DNA of 64,000 nucleotides from Bradyrhizobium sp. G127 (GTDB lineage: Bacteria; Pseudomonadota; Alphaproteobacteria; Rhizobiales; Xanthobacteraceae): NCBI RefSeq assembly GCF_021502575.1, contig NZ_JAKFGN010000001.1, positions 186,001 to 250,000 on the forward strand. Direction: 5' to 3'. Shown here piece by piece: positions 1 through 9,407 of the stretch. Every line of letters starts with the position of its first letter. Within the stretch, counting starts at the first letter, position 1. The notes under the pieces were generated by a model. It searched no databases. It was given only the letters and a program-made list of their open reading frames with translations, and was not told the DNA's origin. A program made the position numbers and the translations under genes.

Positions 1-2
1 TG

Positions 3-221
3 ATGTCGATTGTCCACTGGGGCGACGTGCATATGGCGGACGAGCGCGGGCGGCCCGTGATTCATCAGCACAAGAGCTGCGGCCATACCTTCGATCCGGT
101 GATGACCTGCTCGGTGTGCAATGAACCGCTCATCGCGAAGGAGGTCCATGTGCATCCGGGGCCGGGCGCGGACCCGTCAAAGGTGGCGCTGCCCTCGCTC
201 GAGCAGCAGGCCATGGATTAG
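3..221 (+). CDS. HxlR-family winged-helix regulator, C-terminal part (cut by window edge)
   Basis: The reading frame is open to the first base, so the N-terminus with the winged helix lies outside the window. What is visible is the C-terminal tail of HxlR-type regulators in this group: the stretch IVHWGDVHMAD, then a Cys/His-rich tail with CGH near residue 27 and CSVC near residue 36, which could bind a metal. These proteins are small dimeric DNA-binding repressors or activators. The internal ATG at 3 is not believed to be the real start. No target can be deduced, although the next gene on the same strand is a glutathione transferase. Confidence 0.7.
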   Translation: MSIVHWGDVHMADERGRPVIHQHKSCGHTFDPVMTCSVCNEPLIAKEVHVHPGPGADPSKVALPSLEQQAMD

Positions 222-309
222 GCCAGACCTAAGGGTCCGTGACCCTAGCTGTTTCGGTATGCTTCAAATAGGCTGCCGTCTCCTCTGACGGCTGGCTTTG
301 GAAACATCC

Positions 310-972
310 ATGCTCACGGTCCATCATCTCAACAATTCCCGCTCGCAACGGGTGCTCTGGCTGCTGGAAGAACTCGGCGTGCCCTATGAGATCGTGCGCT
401 ATCAGCGCCAGCCGTCGATGCTGGCGCCGAAAGAATTGCGCGCGCTGCATCCGCTCGGGAAATCACCGGTCATCACCGATGGTGGCAACACCATCGCGGA
501 GTCGGGCGCCATCGTCGAGTACATCGTCGAGACTTACGGCAACGGCCGTCTGATTCCGCCGCCGAGGACACCGGAGCGTCTGCGCTATACCTACTGGCTG
601 CACTACGCCGAAGGATCGGCGATGCCACTGCTGTTGCAGAAGCTGCTGTTCACGCTGGCGCCGAAGCGCGTGCCTGGATTGCTGCGTCCCTTCGTCAAGC
701 CGGTATTCGACCGGATGCTCGCCACGCTGGTCGATCCGCAGTTGAAGCAGCACATCGCGTTCTGGGAAGACGAATTGTCCAGAAGCGAATGGTTCGCAGG
801 CAATGATTTCTCCGCCGCCGATATCCAGATGAGCTTTCCGCTGGAGGCGGCATCCGCGCGCGCGGGCTTCGCAAACGCACCGAAAGCGGCAGCGTGGCTG
901 GGGCGCATTCACGCGCGTCCTGCTTACCAGCGGGCGCTGGAGAGGGGCGGCTCGTACCAGGTCGGGCGGTAA
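310..972 (+). CDS. Glutathione S-transferase family protein
   Basis: A 220-residue cytosolic GST. The thioredoxin-fold N-domain (about 1-80) begins MLTVHHLNNSRSQRVLWLLE; the Ser-Arg-Ser near residues 10-12 is the expected place of the activating Ser. The cis-Pro loop (GKSPVI) and the glutathione-binding Glu-Ser (ESGAIVEYI) follow. The helical C-domain carries the N-capping motif DFSAAD. An in-frame TTG lies at 298, but ATG at 310 fits the family start. Such enzymes conjugate glutathione to electrophiles or act as peroxidases; the substrate cannot be read from sequence. It stands alone, convergent with the next gene. Confidence 0.88.
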   Translation: MLTVHHLNNSRSQRVLWLLEELGVPYEIVRYQRQPSMLAPKELRALHPLGKSPVITDGGNTIAESGAIVEYIVETYGNGRLIPPPRTPERLRYTYWLHYAEGSAMPLLLQKLLFTLAPKRVPGLLRPFVKPVFDRMLATLVDPQLKQHIAFWEDELSRSEWFAGNDFSAADIQMSFPLEAASARAGFANAPKAAAWLGRIHARPAYQRALERGGSYQVGR

Positions 973-988
973 ACTGAAATTCGGTCGG

Positions 989-1879
989 TTAGTGTGGGAC
1001 CGCGCCGAGCGACGGCAGCGGCATCACCCTGACCCCCGGCGGCGGCACGTTGTCGTCCGGCACGAAGAAATCCGACAGCAGCGGCACCGACGAATCGACA
1101 CGATAAGACTCGAAGTCGCGCACGCCGGAATCATACAAGATGCTGTCGTCGATGCAGAACTGTCCCGTGAATTCGCGCGCCGGCTTGGTGAAAATCACAT
1201 GGGCGGCGTCGGCGAGGATTTCCGGCGTGCGGCTGGCGCGCATCATGGCGTCGCCGCCGAGCAGGTTGCCGACGGCGGCGGTGGCGATTGGCGTTCGCGG
1301 CCACAGCGCGTTCACGGCAACGCCTGCGCGGCGCAGTTCGCCCGAGAGGCCGAGCACGCACATGCTCATGCCGAACTTCGCCATCGTATAGGCCGTCGAG
1401 TGCTCGAACCATTTCGCTTTCATGTCGAGCGGCGGGGACAGCATCAGGATGTGCGGATTCGCCGCTTTCTTGAGATGCGGGATGCAGTATTTCGACACCA
1501 TGAACGTGCCGCGGGTGTTGATTCCCATCATCAGGTCGAAGCGCTTCATCTCGGTGCGCTGGGAATCTGTCAGGCTGATGGCGCTGGCATTGTTGACGCA
1601 GATGTCGATGCCGCCGAACTCCGCCACCGTCATTTCGATGGCGGACAGCACCTGCGCCTCGTCGCGGATGTCGCAGATCAGCGGCAGCGCCCTGCCGCCG
1701 GCGGCCTTGATCGCCTCCGCAGCGGTATAGATGGTGCCTTCGAGTTTCGGCTGCGGCGTCGTTGTTTTCGCGGCAATGGCGATGTTGGCGCCATCGCGCG
1801 CGGCTCGCAGCGCGATCGCAAGGCCGATGCCACGGCTGCCGCCGGTGATGAATAGCGTCTTGCCTTTCAGCGTTGTCAT
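989..1879 (-). CDS. SDR-family NAD(P)-dependent oxidoreductase (HSDL2-like)
   Basis: A 296-residue short-chain dehydrogenase. The Rossmann motif GGSRGIG is at residues 13-19, followed by the structural NNAS and the catalytic YTMAK. The N-terminal half, which ends its beta-2 strand in AAKTT and then has an inserted loop, resembles hydroxysteroid dehydrogenase-like protein 2 and its bacterial relatives. The start is supported by GGAG about 7 nt upstream of ATG. It is the last gene of a three-gene minus-strand operon with a LigI-like hydrolase 12 nt upstream and an MFS transporter, so it probably oxidises or reduces an intermediate of the same organic acid. Substrate unknown. Confidence 0.85.
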   Translation of the reverse strand: MTTLKGKTLFITGGSRGIGLAIALRAARDGANIAIAAKTTTPQPKLEGTIYTAAEAIKAAGGRALPLICDIRDEAQVLSAIEMTVAEFGGIDICVNNASAISLTDSQRTEMKRFDLMMGINTRGTFMVSKYCIPHLKKAANPHILMLSPPLDMKAKWFEHSTAYTMAKFGMSMCVLGLSGELRRAGVAVNALWPRTPIATAAVGNLLGGDAMMRASRTPEILADAAHVIFTKPAREFTGQFCIDDSILYDSGVRDFESYRVDSSVPLLSDFFVPDDNVPPPGVRVMPLPSLGAVPH

Positions 1880-1891
1880 GCGCTCGCTCCT

Positions 1892-2797
1892 TCAGGTAAC
1901 GGCGGGAAATCCGAACAGCCGTTGCGGGTTGTCGACCAGAATGCGGTTACGGAGCTTTTCGTCCGGCACCCAGTCGGCCAGGAGATCGAGCAGATCCGCA
2001 ACGCCCATCATCACGCCCCAGTTGGCGACATGTGGCCAGTCCGATCCCCACACACAGCGGTCGGGCGCGGCCTTGATCACCTTGTGCGCGAACGGAATCG
2101 TGTCGCGATAGGGCGGACCCTCCACCGTGTTGCGATAGGCCCCGGACAGCCGCACCCATGCGCCGTCGCGCACCAGCGCAACCAGTGTCTGGAAGCCCTC
2201 GTTATCCACGCCGGCGGAGGTAGGGAAGTGTCCAATGTGATCGACCAGAAACGGCACCGGCAGCTTTGACAGGCGCGGCGCGAGCGACGGCAGGTCGCGC
2301 GCATCGAGCAGGAATTGCAGATGCCAGCCCATATCGCGGCACAGCGCGCCGTAATTCTCGATCTGGGTGAAGTCGACACCGCCGCCGCCATACAGAACAT
2401 TCATGCGCAGGCCAACGACACCGGCGTCTTTCAGCGCAGCCTTCTCGCGCTCCGGGCAATCGAGCGGGATCACGGCAATGCCGCGCAACCGCTGACGATG
2501 CGCGCGCAGCGTTTCCACCATCAGCCGGTTATCGGTGCCGTGCACGCTGACCTGCGTCAGCACGCCGTAAGTCATGCCGGTGGCATCGAGCATGGCAAGG
2601 TAATCACGCGCGCTTGCGGCCGGTGGCGTATAGGCGCGTCCCGCCACGAACGGATAGTCTGGCGGCAAGCCGATGACGTGGCAATGGGTGTCCACCGCGC
2701 CGCGCGGCACCTTGAACCGCGTCGGCAGGTGTTGGGAAGGCTGAGGCCCCGGACATGCCGGGGCCTCCTTGATGGTTGCGTTCTCGGGATCATGCAT
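1892..2797 (-). CDS. TIM-barrel amidohydrolase, 2-pyrone-4,6-dicarboxylate hydrolase (LigI)-like
   Basis: A 302-residue amidohydrolase_2-type metal-dependent hydrolase. The barrel opens with VDTHCHVIG, giving the HxH metal or substrate-site motif, and has the later conserved stretches LVDHIGHF and VWGSDWPH with the catalytic Asp. This resembles LigI-type lactonases that open 2-pyrone-4,6-dicarboxylate, but the family also covers other lactones and carboxylates. The ATG at 2797 was chosen because the longer frame upstream begins with TTG inside the transporter gene; with this start the gene overlaps the end of the MFS gene by 8 nt, a typical translational coupling. A role in aromatic-acid catabolism is inferred. 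Confidence 0.8.
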   Translation of the reverse strand: MHDPENATIKEAPACPGPQPSQHLPTRFKVPRGAVDTHCHVIGLPPDYPFVAGRAYTPPAASARDYLAMLDATGMTYGVLTQVSVHGTDNRLMVETLRAHRQRLRGIAVIPLDCPEREKAALKDAGVVGLRMNVLYGGGGVDFTQIENYGALCRDMGWHLQFLLDARDLPSLAPRLSKLPVPFLVDHIGHFPTSAGVDNEGFQTLVALVRDGAWVRLSGAYRNTVEGPPYRDTIPFAHKVIKAAPDRCVWGSDWPHVANWGVMMGVADLLDLLADWVPDEKLRNRILVDNPQRLFGFPAVT

Positions 2798-4091
2798 CGG
2801 CGTGAAGAATCCTGCCGCGGGTTTCCGGAAGCGCATAGGCCGCAAGGAAGAACAGGCCGTAGGCCGCGACTGCGAAAATGCAGATCGCGTTTCCGAGCGA
2901 CGTCGAAGTGGACAGCCACCCGACGAGGAACGGAAACAGCGCGCCGATGCCTCGGCCGAAGTTGTAGCAGAAACCCTGTCCCGAACCGCGCAGCCGTGTC
3001 GGATAAAGCTCCGTCAGGAATGCCCCCATGCCGGAGAAATAACCCGATGCAAAGAAGCCGAGCGGGAAGCCGAGCAGCCACAGCACGTCGTTGGTCAGCG
3101 TCACCTGGGTATAGATCAGGATCAGCACGATGGCTCCGATGGAGAAGATCAGGAACAGATTGCGCCGCCCGATCCGGTCAGCAAGCCACGCCCCAACCAG
3201 ATAGCCGATAAACGATCCAATGATCAGGGTCGCGAGATAGCCGGTCGAGCCGACGATCGAGAGCTTGCGTTCAGTGGTGAGAAAGCGCGGCACCCAGAAG
3301 GTGATCGCGTAATAGCCGCCCTGACATCCGGTCGCCGCCAGCGCGGCAAGGACAGTGGTCTTCAGGACTCCGGGCGAGAAGATTTCCAGCAGCGATGGCC
3401 GGTCGCCGGACGCTTTTTGCTTGGCCAGCGTTTCAGCGGCAATCTTCGGCTCTTCCACATAGCGGCGCAGGAAGAACACCAGCAGCGCAGGCAGCGCGCC
3501 GATGGCGAACATCCAGCGCCAGGCTTCTTCCGCTGGCAAGATCGTGAACATCACCGCCTGCGACAGCACGGCAAGACCCCAACCGACTGCCCATCCGGAC
3601 TGTACTGAGCCCACTGCGCGACCGCGGTATTGCGGACGAATGACTTCGCCCATCAGCACGGCTCCGGCTGCCCATTCGCCGCCGAAGCCAAGCCCGAGCA
3701 GCGCACGTGCCACAAGAAGCTGATCGAAATTCTGCGCGAAGGCGCAGACCAGGGAGAAGAAGGAGAACCAGACGATAGTGATCTGCAATGTGAGGACACG
3801 GCCGATGCGATCGCAGAGATAGCCGGCAAGCCAGCCGCCGATGGCGGAGGCCAGCAGCGTCACGGTGCCAGCGAGGCCTGCGGTGCCGGGATCGACCTTC
3901 CACAGCGCAATGATGGTGCCGATCACCAGCGGATAGATCATGAAATCCATGCCATCGAGCGTCCAGCCTGCGGCGCAGGCCCAGAACGTGCGTCGCTCCG
4001 GCGCGTTCATGTCGCGATAGAATGCAAGAAGGCTGGTGTCTTCGATTTTGGCGACTTCGATCGCGTCTGGCGACGGCTGAACCGTACTCAT
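2790..4091 (-). CDS. MFS transporter, aromatic/organic acid type
   Basis: A 433-residue major facilitator with twelve predicted membrane spans and the two family loops DRIGRVL (after span 2) and ADRIGRRN (after span 8). The N-terminal part (WTLDGMDFMIYPLV) and the GEWAAGAVLMGE segment are like AAHS/MHS carriers of aromatic or short organic acids. The start at 4091 is preceded by GGGGAG 4 nt away; the frame runs further upstream to 4199 but without a better site. It is the first gene of the operon with the LigI-like hydrolase and the SDR, so its likely job is to import their substrate by proton symport. Confidence 0.85.
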   Translation of the reverse strand: MSTVQPSPDAIEVAKIEDTSLLAFYRDMNAPERRTFWACAAGWTLDGMDFMIYPLVIGTIIALWKVDPGTAGLAGTVTLLASAIGGWLAGYLCDRIGRVLTLQITIVWFSFFSLVCAFAQNFDQLLVARALLGLGFGGEWAAGAVLMGEVIRPQYRGRAVGSVQSGWAVGWGLAVLSQAVMFTILPAEEAWRWMFAIGALPALLVFFLRRYVEEPKIAAETLAKQKASGDRPSLLEIFSPGVLKTTVLAALAATGCQGGYYAITFWVPRFLTTERKLSIVGSTGYLATLIIGSFIGYLVGAWLADRIGRRNLFLIFSIGAIVLILIYTQVTLTNDVLWLLGFPLGFFASGYFSGMGAFLTELYPTRLRGSGQGFCYNFGRGIGALFPFLVGWLSTSTSLGNAICIFAVAAYGLFFLAAYALPETRGRILHADA

Positions 4092-4229
4092 AGTGCTCCC
4101 CATAATTGCGGCGTGTTGGAGCCCCGTTTCGTGCCGCATCTCGCGGGGCTTTTTGTCGCGCGGCAATCTACGACATTCATCCGGCGTGTCACCAGACAAA
4201 TGCGAAAGCCTCGATGGCTTCCAGTATTT
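4092..4229. other. Intergenic region with a terminator-like hairpin
   Basis: This stretch separates the ggt stop from the MFS start. AGCCCCG at 4120-4126 pairs with CGGGGCT at 4144-4150 and is followed by five T on the plus strand, a terminator-like shape facing away from both minus-strand genes. No upstream plus-strand gene uses it, so it may be an RNA element in the MFS leader or a chance structure. Confidence 0.35.
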
Positions 4230-5978
4230 CTAGTATCCGGCGGCATCGGCACCGCGTGTGCGCGGATCCGGCGCGCCGAACAGACCATCCGGCGTCACCG
4301 CAATCGAATTGGCTGAAGTCTGTCCGAGCGGCTCGGCCACGCGATGACCTTTCGCGCGCAGCGCAGCAAGGGCTGTTTCGGGAAATCCATGCTCGACGCG
4401 GACTTCGTCGGGCAGCCATTGGTGGTGGAGCCGCGGCGCGGAAACGGCGGCGGCGATGTTCATGTCGAAGTCGATGGCATTGACGATCACCTGCAGCACC
4501 GCCGAGATGATCCGGCTGCCGCCGGGGGAGCCCGTCACCAGCACCGGCTTGCCGTCCTTGAGCACGATGGTCGGCGACATCGAGGACAGTGGCCGCTTGC
4601 CGGGGCTGGGCAGGTTGGCCTCGAAGCCGACCAGGCCATAGGCGTTCGATGCGCCGGGTGCTGCGGTGAAATCGTCGAGTTCGTTGTTGAGCAGCACGCC
4701 AGTGCCGTCCGCGACCAGGCCGAGGCCGTAGCTGAAGTTCAGCGTGTAAGTGTTGCTGACCGCATTGCCGTCCTTGTCGACCACCGAGAAATGCGTGGTG
4801 TTGCTGCCTTCGCGCGGCGGCGCGGCTGACAGCGTGTCGGTCCAGGGCGTCGCCTTATCCATATCGATGGAGGCGCGTTGTTTTGTGGCGTAGTCCTTGG
4901 AGATCAGTTGCGCCATGGGTGCATTGACGAACGCCGGATCGCCGAGATAGCGCGCGCGATCGCCATAGGCACGCTTCATGGCTTCAATCGAGATGTGCAG
5001 CGCATCCACCGATCCCGCACCCATGTCGCGCAGCTTGTAGCCCTCGAGAATATTCAGCGTCTCGACCAGCACCGTGCCGCCCGAGGATGGCAGCGGCATC
5101 GAGACAATATCGAAACCGCGATAGGTGCCGCGTACCGGCGTGCGGATGACCGGCCGATAGGTTTTCAGATCCTCAGTCGTGATGATGCCGCCGGCGCTCC
5201 GAATACCGGCCACCAGCTTGTCCGCCACCGGCCCGTCGTAAAATCCGTTCGCGCCCCGCGCGGAGATCGCTTCCAGTGTCGCGGCCAGATCGGTCTGGAC
5301 CAGACGATCGCCTGCTTGCAGCGATGTGCCATCGGCGCGAGAAAATATCTTCACACTGGATGGCCATTTCGCCAGCCGCCGGTGCCAGTCCGGCAACGTA
5401 TCGGCAGTGTCGTCGGCGATCACGAGCCCATCGCGCGCCAATGCGATGGCGGGCGTAAGCAAATCTGAAAGTTTGAATCGTCCGGAGCCATATTTCTCCA
5501 GTGCAAGCGAAAGCCCCGCGACCGTGCCGGGCACGCCGATGCCGAGCGCCTGATCACGGGATTTTTTGGTGTCCGGCTTGCCGTCGTCGCCGAGAAACAT
5601 GTCGCGCGTGGCGGCAGCCGGTGCGCTCTCACGATAATCGATAGCAACATCTTCAGCGCCGTTCGCCAGATGCACCAGCATGAAGCCGCCGCCGCCGATA
5701 TTTCCCGCGCGTGGATAGGTGACGGCCAGTGCGAATCCGGTGGCGACGGCCGCATCGACGGCGTTGCCGCCTCGCGCCAGTATATCGCGGCCGATGCTTG
5801 CCGCGATTCGTTCCTGCGCCACGACCATGCCGCTTTTCGCCGTGACTGGATTGATCGCGGCAAGCGTGGGCGGCGCGTAATATCCGTGTCGCGAATCCTG
5901 TCCGAAAACCGGCGCGGTCAGCAGAAGGATTGCGCTGAATGAGAAGGCAATCGCGCGGCGCTTGGTAAACAGGGTCAT
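4230..5978 (-). CDS. ggt: Gamma-glutamyltransferase precursor
   Basis: A 582-residue periplasmic Ntn-hydrolase that cleaves gamma-glutamyl bonds of glutathione and transfers the glutamyl group. A signal peptide covers residues 1-27 (hydrophobic core LLLTAPVFG). Autoprocessing should occur before Thr394, the first Thr of TTHFSVVDKDGN, which becomes the nucleophile of the small subunit. The oxyanion/substrate motif SMPLPSSGG is near residue 290, and the substrate-binding SPGGSRI segment is near the C-terminus. Length and order match the E. coli family. It is a single gene, with the MFS operon downstream on the same strand. Confidence 0.93.
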   Translation of the reverse strand: MTLFTKRRAIAFSFSAILLLTAPVFGQDSRHGYYAPPTLAAINPVTAKSGMVVAQERIAASIGRDILARGGNAVDAAVATGFALAVTYPRAGNIGGGGFMLVHLANGAEDVAIDYRESAPAAATRDMFLGDDGKPDTKKSRDQALGIGVPGTVAGLSLALEKYGSGRFKLSDLLTPAIALARDGLVIADDTADTLPDWHRRLAKWPSSVKIFSRADGTSLQAGDRLVQTDLAATLEAISARGANGFYDGPVADKLVAGIRSAGGIITTEDLKTYRPVIRTPVRGTYRGFDIVSMPLPSSGGTVLVETLNILEGYKLRDMGAGSVDALHISIEAMKRAYGDRARYLGDPAFVNAPMAQLISKDYATKQRASIDMDKATPWTDTLSAAPPREGSNTTHFSVVDKDGNAVSNTYTLNFSYGLGLVADGTGVLLNNELDDFTAAPGASNAYGLVGFEANLPSPGKRPLSSMSPTIVLKDGKPVLVTGSPGGSRIISAVLQVIVNAIDFDMNIAAAVSAPRLHHQWLPDEVRVEHGFPETALAALRAKGHRVAEPLGQTSANSIAVTPDGLFGAPDPRTRGADAAGY

Positions 5979-6095
5979 AAAGGTCTCCAGTAAACCACGG
6001 ATACGCTAAAACGCGATGGCAATTGGATTGCCGCACGATATGGTTTCGCGGCAATGACGGATATCGTCCGCGCAGATTCGGCAGGAATTTCGACC

Positions 6096-7502
6096 ATGGC
6101 TCAAGAGATTCCGGCGCATGACAGTTACGCGCGGGGCAATCACTCAGATGTGTCGTCGCAGAGCTATCCGCCGCGCAAGGCGGTTTTCGGCTGGATACTG
6201 TTCGACTGGGCGGCGCAGCCCTATTTCAGTCTGATCACCACATTCGTGTTCGCGCCCTATTTCGCCACCCATATCGCGGCGACGCCGGCGAGCGGTCAGG
6301 CGATGTGGGGATTTGCGACGGCCGCTGCCGGACTTGTGATCGCGATCCTGTCGCCGGTGCTGGGTGCGATCGCCGATGCTGGAGGCCGCCGCAAGCCCTG
6401 GATTGCCGCGTTCGGTGCGTTGTTCGTGATCGGCGCGTCGATCCTGTGGATCGGCAGGCCGGGCGATCCGTCCATTATTCTGCCGCTCCTGATCGCATTC
6501 GGCATCGCCACGATCGGCGTCGAATTCGCCACCGTGTTCAACAATGCGATGATGCCGACGCTGGTGCCGCCGGAGCGCATCGGCCGCCTGTCGGGCACCG
6601 GCTGGGCCACAGGCTATATCGGCGGCATTCTCAGCCTTGTGCTCGTACTCGGCTTTCTCGCGGCCAGCAGCGAGACCGGTCGCACGCTGTTCGGATTGAC
6701 GCCGTTGTTCGGCCTCGATCCGGCAACGCATCAAGGCGATCGCATCACCGGGCCCCTGAGCGGCCTGTGGTTTATCGTCTTCGTGTTGCCAATGTTTCTG
6801 TTCACGCCGGATCGTGCGTCGAAAAAGCCGGCGCTTGGTGCAGTACGCGAAGGCCTGCGCGAGTTGCGCGAGACGTTGTCGAAGTTACCGAAACGGCCGG
6901 TGATGATGACGTTCCTGATCGCGAACATGGTTTATACCGATGCGCTGGTGGCGCTGTTCGCGTTCGGCGGCATTTATGCTGCCGGCACGTTCGGCTGGCA
7001 GACCATCCAGATCGGCACCTTCGGAATCCTCGCGGCGTTCTCCGGCACGCTGGGCGCGTGGATCGGCGGCAAGCTCGATGACAAGCTCGGGCCGAAGGCC
7101 GTGATCGCGGGGAGCATGACGATCCTGCTGCTCGCCTGCGCCGCGATCCTGTCGATCGACCGCGACACGCTGTTTTTTGTGGTCAAGGTTGCGCCGCCGG
7201 TGCCGGGCAAGCTGTTCGGCTCGCCTGCTGAACAGGTCTATCTGGCGCTCGGATTCCTGATCGGCATGGCGGCGGGCCCGATGCAGGCCGCATCGCGCAC
7301 GCTGCTGATTCGTCTGGCGCCGCCGGATCGCATCACACAGTACTTCGGCCTGTTCGCACTGTCCGGCAAGGTCACGTCCTTCATGGCGCCGCTGGTGGTC
7401 AGTATCGTGACGGCGGTGACTGCCAGTCAGAAGGCGGGCATGGCAGTGCTTGTGGTGTTCTTCGCGGCGGGACTTGGGCTGCTCTGGCGCGTGCGGGCGT
7501 AG
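6096..7502 (+). CDS. UMF1-family MFS transporter (Atg22-like)
   Basis: A 468-residue MFS protein with about twelve spans. The N-terminal signature [19 protein letters not shown] and the DAGGRRKPW loop are those of the UMF1/Atg22 group, whose substrates in bacteria are not settled. A short periplasmic insertion ([15 protein letters not shown]) lies between spans 5 and 6. ATG at 6096 has AGGAA about 9 nt upstream; an in-frame ATG at 6054 has no such site, so the shorter form is preferred. It is transcribed divergently from ggt with about 120 nt between. Confidence 0.85.
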   Translation: MAQEIPAHDSYARGNHSDVSSQSYPPRKAVFGWILFDWAAQPYFSLITTFVFAPYFATHIAATPASGQAMWGFATAAAGLVIAILSPVLGAIADAGGRRKPWIAAFGALFVIGASILWIGRPGDPSIILPLLIAFGIATIGVEFATVFNNAMMPTLVPPERIGRLSGTGWATGYIGGILSLVLVLGFLAASSETGRTLFGLTPLFGLDPATHQGDRITGPLSGLWFIVFVLPMFLFTPDRASKKPALGAVREGLRELRETLSKLPKRPVMMTFLIANMVYTDALVALFAFGGIYAAGTFGWQTIQIGTFGILAAFSGTLGAWIGGKLDDKLGPKAVIAGSMTILLLACAAILSIDRDTLFFVVKVAPPVPGKLFGSPAEQVYLALGFLIGMAAGPMQAASRTLLIRLAPPDRITQYFGLFALSGKVTSFMAPLVVSIVTAVTASQKAGMAVLVVFFAAGLGLLWRVRA

Positions 7503-7598
7503 AGCGCGATTATTCCCCGCTCATTCCCGTGCAAGCGGAATCCAGTTCTCTCTTGGCTCTGGGCCCCGCTTTCGGGGAGACGCGCGGCTAACCACAGC
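7503..7598. repeat. Degenerate intergenic palindrome
   Basis: The gap between two convergent genes holds inverted segments (CCCGCTTTCGGGG near 7567 and a CATTCCCGTG/GCGGAATCC arm near 7525). This resembles the common bradyrhizobial type of intergenic element in which the arms read out as -gaatccag- and -ctgg-. It probably works, if at all, as transcript end structure for both genes. Confidence 0.35.
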
Positions 7599-9191
7599 TC
7601 AATGCTTGAAGTGTCGGACGCCGGTCAACACCATGGCGATGCCATGTGCGTCTGCGGCCTCGATCACCTCGTTGTCGCGCATCGAGCCGCCGGGCTGCAC
7701 CACAGCGGTGGCGCCGGCTTCGATGGCCACCAGCAATCCATCGGCGAACGGGAAGAACGCATCGGACGCCACCACCGAGCCCTTGGTCATTGGCGCGGCG
7801 AGGCCCAACTCCTTTGCAGCGTCCTCGGCCTTGCGCGCGGCAATGCGCGCGGAATCGACCCGGCTCATCTGGCCCGCGCCGATACCGACGGTGGCGAGAT
7901 CCTTGGCATAGATGATGGTGTTGGACTTCACGTGCTTGGCGACACGGAAGGCGAATCCTAAATCGCGCAGTTCGGCATCAGTCGGCGCGCGTTTGGTGAC
8001 GGTCTTGAAGGTCATGTCATCGACAACCGCGTTGTCGCGCGACTGCACCAGCATGCCGCCGGCCACGGTCTTCGCCGTCAGTCCCGCCGCGCGTGGGTCC
8101 GGCAGCCCGCCAGCCAGCAGCAGGCGCAGGTTCTTGCGCTTGCCGATGATGGCGATGGCTTCATCGGTGGCGTCCGGCGCGATGATGACTTCGGTGAAAA
8201 TGCCGGCGACCGCATTGGCCGCATCGGCGTCAAGGGTGCGGTTGAATGCGATGATGCCGCCGTAAGCCGATGTAGAATCACAGGCCAGCGCCTTGCGATA
8301 GGCGCTGGCGAGATCCGCGCCTTCGGCAACGCCGCACGGATTGGCGTGCTTGACGATGACGCAGGCGGCGGTCCGCTTGGCGTCGAACTCGGCGATGCAT
8401 TCGTAGGCAGCGTCGGTGTCGTTGATGTTGTTGTAGGACAGTTCCTTGCCTTGGAGCTGCCGTGCTGTGGCGACGCCGGGCCGGCGGTCCGGTGTTTTAT
8501 AGAACGACGCATGCTGATGGGGATTTTCGCCGTAGCGCAGAGCCTGAATCAGCTTGCCGCCGAAGGCGCGGAAGTCGGGCGCGTCGTTCTTCAATTCGGC
8601 GGCGAACCAGTTGGAGATCGCCGCGTCATAGGCCGCGGTTCGCGCGTAGGCTTTTTGCGCGAGTTTTCTGCGAAGCGCCAGCGTGGTCGCGCCGTTGTTG
8701 GCGGCGAGTTCGTCGAGCACAGACTGATAGTCGGGCGGTTCAACCACGACAGCGACGTCGTAATGGTTCTTGGCCGCCGCGCGGATCATGGCGGGCCCGC
8801 CGATGTCGATGTTTTCGATGCAGTCGTCCTCGGACGCGCCTTTGTCCACCGTGGCTTCGAACGGATAGAGATTGACCACCAGAAGATCGATCGGGAGGAT
8901 GCCGTGATCCTTCATGCTGCGGGCGTGATCGGCATTGTCCCGAATCGCCAGCAATCCGCCGTGCACGTTGGGGTGCAGCGTCTTGACCCGGCCGTCCATC
9001 ATCTCCGGAAATCCGGTGAGGTCCGACACGTCCCTGACCTTGAGTCCGGCATCAGCGATGGCCCGCGCGGTGCCTCCGGTGGAAACCAGTTCGACACCGA
9101 GGTTCGTGAGCGCCCGGGCGAACTCGATAAGGCCGGTTTTGTCGGAAACGGAAAGCAGGGCGCGCGCAACGCGGCGCGAGTTGTCAGTCAT
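7599..9191 (-). CDS. purH: Bifunctional AICAR formyltransferase / IMP cyclohydrolase
   Basis: A 530-residue enzyme performing the last two steps of purine synthesis: formylation of AICAR with 10-formyl-THF and ring closure to IMP. The N-terminal MGS-like cyclohydrolase domain (about 1-200) shows [15 protein letters not shown] and STGGTARAI; the AICARFT domain contains [18 protein letters not shown] and the closing [12 protein letters not shown]. Length is normal for alphaproteobacteria. Downstream of it in transcription is a convergent gene; upstream, on the same strand, lie the heparinase-like gene and rsmB, an arrangement common in this family. Confidence 0.97.
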   Translation of the reverse strand: MTDNSRRVARALLSVSDKTGLIEFARALTNLGVELVSTGGTARAIADAGLKVRDVSDLTGFPEMMDGRVKTLHPNVHGGLLAIRDNADHARSMKDHGILPIDLLVVNLYPFEATVDKGASEDDCIENIDIGGPAMIRAAAKNHYDVAVVVEPPDYQSVLDELAANNGATTLALRRKLAQKAYARTAAYDAAISNWFAAELKNDAPDFRAFGGKLIQALRYGENPHQHASFYKTPDRRPGVATARQLQGKELSYNNINDTDAAYECIAEFDAKRTAACVIVKHANPCGVAEGADLASAYRKALACDSTSAYGGIIAFNRTLDADAANAVAGIFTEVIIAPDATDEAIAIIGKRKNLRLLLAGGLPDPRAAGLTAKTVAGGMLVQSRDNAVVDDMTFKTVTKRAPTDAELRDLGFAFRVAKHVKSNTIIYAKDLATVGIGAGQMSRVDSARIAARKAEDAAKELGLAAPMTKGSVVASDAFFPFADGLLVAIEAGATAVVQPGGSMRDNEVIEAADAHGIAMVLTGVRHFKH

Positions 9192-9289
9192 TATGGCGGT
9201 CCTGGTTCGGATAGATGTTGTTTGCCGGGTAGCATGGTTTTCTCCCCGGCAAAACCTCCAAATCGGTGAGTTTTTGTGGCGAATTTGCC

Positions 9290-9394
9290 GTCACCCTGAG
9301 GTGCCGTAGCGAAGCGGAGGCCTCGAAGGGCGACGGCTATAAATTGTCATTCTTCGAGGCTCGCGCTCGAGAGCGCCCGCACCTCAGGATGACG
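9290..9394. repeat. Dispersed palindromic element, CCTGAGGTGC family (copy 1)
   Basis: The outer arms are TCACCCTGAGGTGC at the left and GCACCTCAGGATGA at the right, almost perfect inverted repeats. The interior has a second pair (GCCTCGAAG ... CTTCGAGGC). The element sits between the purH start and the heparinase stop. A second, longer copy is at 36712-36887 and a fragment at 41681-41735. Confidence 0.75.
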
Positions 9395-9407
9395 ATACCG
9401 CTCCAGT

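Noticed and set aside
4120-4154. Intrinsic terminator for ggt
   Set aside because: The T-run is on the plus strand, while ggt and the MFS gene are on the minus strand.
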